A stretch of 64,000 bases of DNA, taken from the NCBI GenBank assembly GCA_035079385.1, contig JAVHKY010000012.1, positions 1,408,501 through 1,472,500 on the forward strand, given 5' to 3'. Positions 1 through 64,000 of the stretch are shown here, one piece after another. Numbering within the stretch: position 1 is the first letter of the stretch; every line of letters starts with the position of its first letter. Both the position numbers and the translations under genes were made by a program. The notes below the pieces were generated by a model. That model did not search any database. It saw nothing but the letters and a program-made list of their open reading frames with translations, and was not told the DNA's origin. The DNA is from Aspidiotus rigidus. Lineage: Eukaryota > Arthropoda > Insecta > Hemiptera > Diaspididae.

Positions 1-1403
1 AGTACTTCTACTTTGGTCGGAAACTTGTTTCCACCACATACGTAAATCCTTCCATCGTGAAAGCAACATGCAGCGTCGTAGTATTGAAAATTGGTCGAAA
101 CAGCATTTTGCCATCTCGACATACGCGGGTCGTAAGTTTGTACGCATCCTCTATATCCCCCTATCAAATATATTAAACTAGCGTTTTCATCCGAGGCCAT
201 ACAAGACTTTGGGTACATTTTATTCGGTTGGGGAATCGTAAACCATTCGTCTATATTACATTCGTAAGTGTAAGTAACAGGGGAAATTCCGTCTCGTTTA
301 GTGTCGTTCATAACATAAATCTTATCCCTCATTCTGGTCATATCAAATTCGGGCAATACCGTCGGAGGATTTTTTAACAATGTTGACGTTGAAAAGTTTC
401 GGTCGGCTCGGTCAACAGGCGAATACACGCGAAAAGTTTGTTCTTGAGATCTTCGAAAATTTAGAGAATACAAGTACTCGCGGTTATCTGATTCGATATT
501 CCGTAAAAAAAACGCACCAGGTTCAAGTATGAATGGCGATCGCCAATTTTTGGTACGATTGTTTCGTGAAAAAATTGTCGTCACGGGATTTTCTTCTCGT
601 TTATGGACGTATTCAACGTAAATGTGTAGCGACAGTTTATTAGATAATTCGAAAGACGACGAATCAATTTGTAACGTGTCATCGGTCCTAGTGTTGCTTG
701 AAGCAGCACAATCCATGATGTATCTTTTGAAAATAAATTCCGTATATCCAGGAGAAAGGTGTTGAAAACGAATAATGTTCGTCAATTCGTCTATACAAAA
801 TAATCTTTCTTCGCGAGCATACAGCACCCACCTAATAAGCGTATGCGCTAGTACATTTTCATTTCTGGATGGTACGTTCTGTTTCAAAAGAATACAAAAG
901 TCGTCGAAGGAAATTTTCAAAAATTGGCTACTTTTTGAGATCTGTTCTAAGTTTATCATAATATAAGGAGCGAGGATACCTATCAATGGTTTCTTATCCG
1001 TTGCACAAGCGTAAATAAATATCTCCAAAGCATTTCTTTTCGATGGGTGATTTATGATATGACGAGAACATGACTCCTCGATATAGTTTATTTTCAAGAA
1101 ATCACTTAAAACCAGTAAGTGGTAAACATTTTCATCGGTGATTTCGATTTCGCCAGTGTACAAACAATGCAGCACTTGTTCAAATGCTACACTGCTGAGA
1201 TTGCCGCCAAGAACGATGTTTTGAGACGAACTTTCTCTGAAATTTCCATTAAACATGGAATGGAAATACTCACAAGCTGCAGCTAATATGACTCGATGAC
1301 ATCGAAAAAGCCTTTCTTCAACCTGAATGCTTACGTCACAATATTGCCCATCTTTTCGGAATTCGTCCAGTTGTTTAACGACTTCGAGCTTGAAACGGAA
1401 CAT
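1..1403 (-). CDS. BTB-BACK-Kelch protein (kelch-like family), 3' end outside the window
   Basis: An open frame of 467 codons runs from ATG at 1403-1401 to the window edge with no stop. An in-frame stop at 1442-1440 precedes the ATG. Residues ~1-125 are a BTB domain: QYCDVSIQV, FRCHRVILAAACEYFHSMF, VLHCLYTGEI and FLKINYIEESCSRHI. A BACK domain follows (NALEIFIYAC, LIRWV, FQHLSPGYTEF). Kelch repeats begin near the window edge: LIYLIGGYRG, then YDPRMSRW, then YDAACCFHDGRIYVCGG. Proteins of this family are usually substrate adaptors for Cullin-3 ubiquitin ligases, with BTB/BACK binding Cul3 and the kelch propeller binding the client. The stretch between BACK and the first clear kelch repeat is diverged. 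A possible 5' UTR donor (gtaagt, about 1510) and acceptor (tatatttaag, about 1416) lie upstream. The gene is on the same strand as the dynein gene and just downstream of its last recognisable exon. Confidence 0.9.
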   Translation of the reverse strand, partial: MFRFKLEVVKQLDEFRKDGQYCDVSIQVEERLFRCHRVILAAACEYFHSMFNGNFRESSSQNIVLGGNLSSVAFEQVLHCLYTGEIEITDENVYHLLVLSDFLKINYIEESCSRHIINHPSKRNALEIFIYACATDKKPLIGILAPYIMINLEQISKSSQFLKISFDDFCILLKQNVPSRNENVLAHTLIRWVLYAREERLFCIDELTNIIRFQHLSPGYTEFIFKRYIMDCAASSNTRTDDTLQIDSSSFELSNKLSLHIYVEYVHKREENPVTTIFSRNNRTKNWRSPFILEPGAFFLRNIESDNREYLYSLNFRRSQEQTFRVYSPVDRADRNFSTSTLLKNPPTVLPEFDMTRMRDKIYVMNDTKRDGISPVTYTYECNIDEWFTIPQPNKMYPKSCMASDENASLIYLIGGYRGCVQTYDPRMSRWQNAVSTNFQYYDAACCFHDGRIYVCGGNKFPTKVEV

Positions 1404-2552
1404 ATTCTTTTTCTTAAATATACGGCGAGGCTTGATCTTCTAGACACAATCACAAACCATTACAACGTGAGGACACATTTGCGAAGTTTTATCAGAAGGA
1501 AGAAGGTAAAACTTACTTTTTTTATTTCATCAGATTCGGATTATCGATGATTTTCTGACCGGTGCGTTCAACAAAAACTGATAGAAGCCATTAGAAAACC
1601 ACTTGTACTTTACTTAAACTTAATTGTTCTCTCTTTGTCCAGAACCCACGATAAGGATGAACATATTCACTAAGAGTGAACTAAGAGTGAGGGTGTACTT
1701 TGACCAGAGGATTCTTTATAGTCGCTCCCCAAATATACCTATATGACGTCAAAAGATGACATTTATGAGCTAGGCTGAGTGTTTTCTGTTATTTCCAATA
1801 ACACAGCAAGAATAATCGTATTATTCTCGTACATTTGATCACGAAAATCTTGAAATTCACAGTAAGATTCAGGAAGAGAATACACAGACACAGCGAAAGA
1901 AATTATGTAAATTCGTGTTGGAACTTGTGATGAATCTGCGGTCAGCTGCTCTAAAAAAAAAAACTCAAGAAATAGAATCTTCCAAAGTTCCAACACGTCT
2001 TCCAACCAAGATCCAAGTCCAACGTTAGGTTACAAACAGTCAGTGTACGCATTTACAGAATACCAAGAACAGTGTTGCCAGATTTAAAATCTGTTGGGTA
2101 GGGAGAGGAAGTAGGAACTCAGGACGAAAATTATAGGTTTCTCTCTGCCCCGAGGACTCTAAATACTGTACAATTAATGCATCATGGGTCATAACATTTT
2201 CTTTAAAGTATTAGTTGACAGTTTTAGTCAGGTTTCAAATTCTTTCAAAACTAATAAAATCATGCAGAACTTTCACTATCAATATCAAAAATAGAAGGTG
2301 TGTCATCTTATCAATCGCAACAAAAAGAAATCTCGAATCCCGATATTCTAAATTTCAAATTCAGTCAGGGAAAGGAAATGCAACCTTTTGGGTACCGGAT
2401 ATCCGTAATCCATGTATAAGAATCAACCATTCAGAAAAAAAAATACATGTCTTTCACCTAGTTTCTCACTTGGAGCAAATTTTCTTCAATGTTTACTCAG
2501 GAAAATATTGTTCAAGTATACAGTAATGATTTGTGGATAAAAGTACACGTAC
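1404..2552. other. Interval between the last clear dynein exon and the kelch gene
   Basis: No complete gene is seen here. On the minus strand, 1763-2030 has an open frame ending in TAA at 1763 that contains SWLEDVLELWKILFLEF. This can be aligned without gaps to the W...FQKLLVLR segment that normally follows in dynein AAA6. It has no convincing in-frame 3' splice site: the only phase-compatible AG (tttggaag) lacks a pyrimidine tract. A CRE-like tgacgtca variant (atgacgtcaaaag) lies at about 1742. The interval is too short for a normal dynein C-terminal domain. Confidence 0.35.
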
Positions 2553-60652
<58,100 letters not shown>

Positions 60653-60993
60653 CTAGAATATTGAATTCATTGATTTGTATTACTCCTACAAAATGGACCG
60701 AGTTTTTTGTGATTACAAAACGTAACAGACAAGTTCCTGGTTACATAGAAATTGCGAATCAGTGTTATTTTAGTGGCTTACAAACCACTTAACTCCAATT
60801 TGCAAAATACGAGTACAATAAGTGATGCGCTATCTGGTAGCGGGCTCTTTGATTGGTGGATTGAGACAATAAGGTGATGGTGATGAAAAAAGTTGGGTTT
60901 GCTGGAAAGAAGATTTTGACAGCTACAAGTTTTGTTCTCTGTACTTCTTAATAGAAATTTGTATTAAAAGAGATAGAGCTGATTTTATGTATA

Positions 60994-62109
60994 TGTTACC
61001 GTTAATGTCTTGAAAAACGATAATGTGTACAATAACTAGATAACGTATACAATAACGTACTATATTGGGTAGAGTATAATATTCGGAAAATTGTGAGTAC
61101 ATTAACTAGGTATAGTTTACATTATCTAGGAATTGTATACGGTCACGGGTAGCAAACCGTTAAACTATAAAAATCAGCGGAGAACGGTGAGTTTGTCATG
61201 TACATTTAATGGTGTCGTAATAAGATTGGTGATTAAAAAAAATTATTTATTGCAGCAAGAAGTCGAATTGTGACATTTTGAGTTGCACAAGATTCCATGT
61301 TTCACGTACAGGCATCTTTTTGTATTGCACTTCTTTGTGCAGTGACATCGCACAAATCCCTGACCGTTGCCAACGGCCTGAGCTGAGGCTACTGAACGAA
61401 CGAAAGTTTCGGGAGCATGAGTAGGGACGTCATCAACGGTGAGAGACGATTTGCGTTCACATAAAGCACACACAGACAGATGGGATTGAATTTCACAACC
61501 GCACAAAGAGCATTCAGACTTTTTGGAAGAGCTTGTATGCTGCTCGGTGTTTCCAGCGGAGTAAGGTACGACGGTATCCTGTGTACATGAGTCAGAAGAA
61601 GGGGGCGCTGCAGAGGATCTATGCTGCTCGGTGTTTTCAGCGGGCTCTTTTCTTAGCACCACTTCTCAAAATTTTAACTTTCCGAACGTACTCAGCATAT
61701 TTCTCTGCTGAACGCACAATTATGATTCTTAATTAGGCTTTTCACAGCCTCGTCAAATTTCAATTTCATTTAACTTTTTTTCTCCATTTTAGATGAAGAA
61801 CACCAACAAGAAGAACATCAACAGATAAGATATTACAGAATACTGTTGAAACCGCCGTGAAAGAAATCAGTCGTTATCATGAGGAAGTTTCATGCTGGAA
61901 CCTGATGAGAGTTTTCTCTATCTCCATAACGTATAACTGTGAATTTTGTGAAGTTTCTCCATTAACGGTTTGCCGCCAGTTACCATTTACAATAACTAGA
62001 TAAAGTACATTATTCTCTTCAGTTGTCTACATTACCTCCTCACTTCAGTTAATGTAAAGAACTACTAGTTATTGTAGACAATACCTGATTTAAGACATTA
62101 ACGGTAACA
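60994..62109 (-). mobile_element. 1.1-kb DNA transposon with 18-bp perfect TIR and TATA duplication
   Basis: Both ends begin TGTTACCGTTAATGTCTT (perfect, inverted). TATA flanks the element at 60990-60993 and 62110-62113. A 12-bp subterminal inverted pair, GCAAACCGTTAA, lies further in. It encodes only the C-terminal part of a protein on the minus strand (next entry). A 4-bp duplication with integrase-type proteins is known for Ginger-like elements, so this may be a deletion derivative of such an element; that assignment is inference. Confidence 0.8.
61243..61662 (-). CDS. Cys-rich C-terminal fragment of a transposon integrase-like protein
   Basis: 139 codons, acidic/Ser-rich start, then CSLCGCEIQSHLSVCALCER and at the end CHCTKKCNTKRCLYVKHGIL followed by CNSKCHNSTSCCNK. 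The spaced cysteines C.C...C....C...G..C...CH....C are seen at the C-terminus of KRBA2-like integrases, as I remember them. No integrase catalytic core is present. The frame lies wholly inside the TIR element at 60994-62109. Confidence 0.55.
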   Translation of the reverse strand: MVLRKEPAENTEQHRSSAAPPSSDSCTQDTVVPYSAGNTEQHTSSSKKSECSLCGCEIQSHLSVCALCERKSSLTVDDVPTHAPETFVRSVASAQAVGNGQGFVRCHCTKKCNTKRCLYVKHGILCNSKCHNSTSCCNK

Positions 62110-62113
62110 TATA

Positions 62114-62990
62114 TATCATCTTTTTATGGTGGAAAATACGCAACCACCTTCTCCTTCAGTTTCTAGTGCAGTCATTATCCGGATTTGGTAAGGAAATAAT
62201 TGCTACCCAAAATTTTATTGATGGAAGTTCTTAAGCATGATCCCAAGTAATACCAAAAAAAACCATGGCCCCCAGCCCCATTCCCCTTTGTGGGGGGATC
62301 AAAATGTGGACCCGAAATCAGTTTTTCTCAATTTTATCGCTAAATATGTACTTTTGAGGAAAATGTCAAGAGACCGAAGATATTCTGCATACAATTCGAT
62401 GAACTTTAATTAAATTTATCTCGAAGATTATAAGCTTGTAGATATTTTTTTTTTTTTTACTTTTTGATTTTTATTTGTTTAGTATTAATATTTTCGTTTA
62501 CCTTTTTACTTTTTATACCTTACTATTGGTAACAAGATCTTTTCTTTGTATTATTAATACCATTATATAAAAATAAAAAAAATATATAAAAAATAAAAAA
62601 AAATAATAATAATAATAATAAAAAAAAAAAAAAAAAAAAAATATTCGAAGTTATGAGAAGATTTGCCTTTTATTTTTCTTTTTTTTTTTTTTTTACCCAA
62701 ACAATCGACGAAATAGTTAAGATTTCAGCTAAATGATGAATCGAAGATACAATTGAATTGGAATTTATTGAAAAGTGGATATGGCCTGTTGGTATGGAAA
62801 ATGTTGATTCATTTGGTTTAGGTGTCAAAACATCCGAAGATAACGAAGATCCAAAATTCATGTCGATGGAAATCAAACGGAACGATTGATGAACCAGGAA
62901 TAGTATTATTATATAATCGAATGTGAATTTATTTTCTATGTTCTGTTCACAGCGAAGGGAATATCAATAACTACCAACTTTCTTTTTTAG
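62114..62990. other. AT-rich sequence without a clear gene
   Basis: Contains long T and A runs (62449-62459, 62560-62640, 62678-62692). A plus-strand stretch (FIEKWIWPVGMENVDSFGLG, stop at 62887) is open but not recognised. Confidence 0.4.
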
Positions 62991-63077
62991 GTCGCTGCTT
63001 CGAAGGATGATGACTTTTGGTTCTGTGTAGGACTGGGGCTTGTCGCCGTCATTGTTTCTATCATCTTCAAACTCTGA
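62991..63077 (+). CDS. Possible terminal exon encoding a C-terminal membrane anchor
   Basis: After a good 3' splice site (ctttcttttttag) the frame reads VAASKDDDFWFCVGLGLVAV followed by IVSIIFKL and TGA. That is a typical tail-anchor: a charged segment and then one hydrophobic helix at the extreme C-terminus. No upstream exon could be found on the plus strand and I do not recognise the protein. The stop codon lies within the hairpin at 63044-63148, so the call is tentative. Confidence 0.3.
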   Translation, partial: VAASKDDDFWFCVGLGLVAVIVSIIFKL

Positions 63078-63148
63078 ATCGAGGTATCCTCTGACTTGTC
63101 AGTGGATACTCGATTGGGGGCAATGTGATGTAGCGACAATGACGGTGA
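63044..63148. repeat. Imperfect 50-bp hairpin with 3-base loop
   Basis: The arms 63044-63095 and 63099-63148 pair in blocks: GCCGTCATTGT with ACAATGACGG, AATCGAG with CTCGATT, and TATCCTCTGAC with GTCAGTGGATA. The loop is TTG. Confidence 0.5.
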
Positions 63149-63239
63149 ACAAACTTTCTGGTTGGTTGTAGTTGTGTGAGCGTATAGACTGTGGTGGTAT
63201 TGGTGTAGAGGCGAGATAATCGAACTGATATTCGTGCAT

Positions 63240-63380
63240 CCGTGTTACTTCCTAACCTACCGTCGTGTAGCGTACGTTTTCCTACCTTCCCCCTTTCGTG
63301 TCTGTCCTTATCTGAAGTTTATCCTTATTCTCTCCTTCTTCTCCCATTGTCTCGGCTCTACCACAATCCACTATGGTAAG
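63240..63380 (+). promoter_or_regulatory. Possible first exon with pyrimidine-rich leader and ATG directly before a donor
   Basis: CT-rich sequence (TCCTACCTTCCCCCTTTC..., TCTCTCCTTCTTCTCCCAT) leads to CACTATG followed directly by gtaagtgag (63373-63382). A start codon that ends exon 1 is common in ribosomal protein and other housekeeping genes with TOP-like leaders. No second exon could be identified before the window end. Confidence 0.3.
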
Positions 63381-63511
63381 TGAGAATACGAATTAAATTT
63401 TTTTTTTGAGGTCTCACCGGTGACTTTTGGTCAACGGCGAAGACAGTGTACGTTTCTCTTTCCGCATCGAAGGATGCATCTCTCGTTGCCGAATTTGATT
63501 CGTATTCTCAC
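63380..63511. repeat. Inverted repeat GTGAGAATACGAATYAAAT
   Basis: The 19-base arms at 63380-63398 and 63493-63511 have one mismatch and a spacer of 94 bases. The left arm overlaps the candidate 5' splice site at 63376. Confidence 0.6.
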
Positions 63512-64000
63512 GATTTCGATGAACATGTGCTTCTCCCCGATTCAATGGGCCGTCTGTCGAGTAGAGTAGGTTTTTCTCTTTCTACTTGCGTGGTTTGATA
63601 GGGTGTTTTAATTAGCGAAGACATATTCTTATTGATACGAAGATATGTCATTTTTAAGAATTTTAATTATCGAAGATCGGAATTTACCACCAATTCTTTA
63701 AGTTATTTTCGACTCGAAATCGTAAAATAAAAGTGGTGTCGCGTCATGAGTTCATATCGAGGGTATCAACTCGTATGTTCGAATAAGACATCGACTGAGC
63801 ATAAGGAATTCGTGTACCGGACCTCAGGATAAATAACTCCGACTATACGTGACGCCTGTATAGTTCGTTCACGCTCGGATTTCGAGGATATTTGTCGAGT
63901 AGGTGAAATTTGGGTTGTACAGAGGACAACCGTCTACATCCACGCTTTAAAATCATTATCGACGACGAGGAAAAATCTGACCAAAGTCATCTGATCTCGA

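Noticed and set aside
62670..62876. Minus-strand frame of 68 codons
   Set aside because: It has a low-complexity Lys end from a T run and no recognisable domain; the opposite strand is equally open.

Overview
This window is eukaryotic and almost certainly from an insect. The evidence is AT-rich DNA with GT-AG introns, a kelch/BTB gene, an axonemal-type dynein heavy chain split into many small exons, and Penelope-like, I/R1/Jockey-like and RTE-like retroelements. A hemipteran (aphid, scale insect or mealybug type) is my guess from the general style of the sequence; it is not proven here.

Two conserved genes lie on the minus strand. The window opens with the 5' two thirds of a BTB-BACK-Kelch gene (start codon at 1403, running off the window below position 1). 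From 2553 to 60652 lies the motor region of one dynein heavy chain gene. I could place 37 exons (6651 coding bases, about 2217 codons) with matching splice sites and matching reading phases at every junction. Read 5' to 3' (high to low coordinates), they encode the end of the linker, AAA1, AAA2, AAA3, AAA4, the stalk with the microtubule-binding tip, AAA5 and most of AAA6. The microtubule-binding region and stalk are well conserved and resemble single-headed inner-arm heavy chains (DNAH3/7/12 type). AAA1, the main ATPase site, has lost its Walker B glutamate and the usual sensor-1 segment. The N-terminal tail lies outside the window. The C-terminal domain is absent from the interval before the kelch gene.

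The introns at the 3' end of the dynein gene are compact (down to about 80 bp). Those towards the 5' end (above about 10 kb) are swollen by mobile DNA. Going up in coordinate: hAT-type and foldback MITEs (10-14 kb); Penelope-like fragments, two of them joined head to head (21.7-26 kb, 29.7 kb); an unrecognised repeat family with palindromic ends and an internal ~45-bp minisatellite (18.8-47.3 kb, ten or more pieces); a broken LINE between ~390-bp direct repeats (36.1-40.7 kb); three I/R1/Jockey-like LINE tails (32, 48 and 51-52 kb); a transposon with ~300-bp inverted repeats (52.2-54 kb); and a 1.1-kb DNA transposon with an 18-bp perfect inverted repeat and TATA target duplication (61-62.1 kb).

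One intact 665-codon intronless gene (55089-57086, plus strand) sits inside the largest dynein intron. It has an SGNH-hydrolase-like N-terminus and a repetitive, disordered C-terminus. The last 1.4 kb holds weak plus-strand gene signals. No rRNA, tRNA or CRISPR array was seen.
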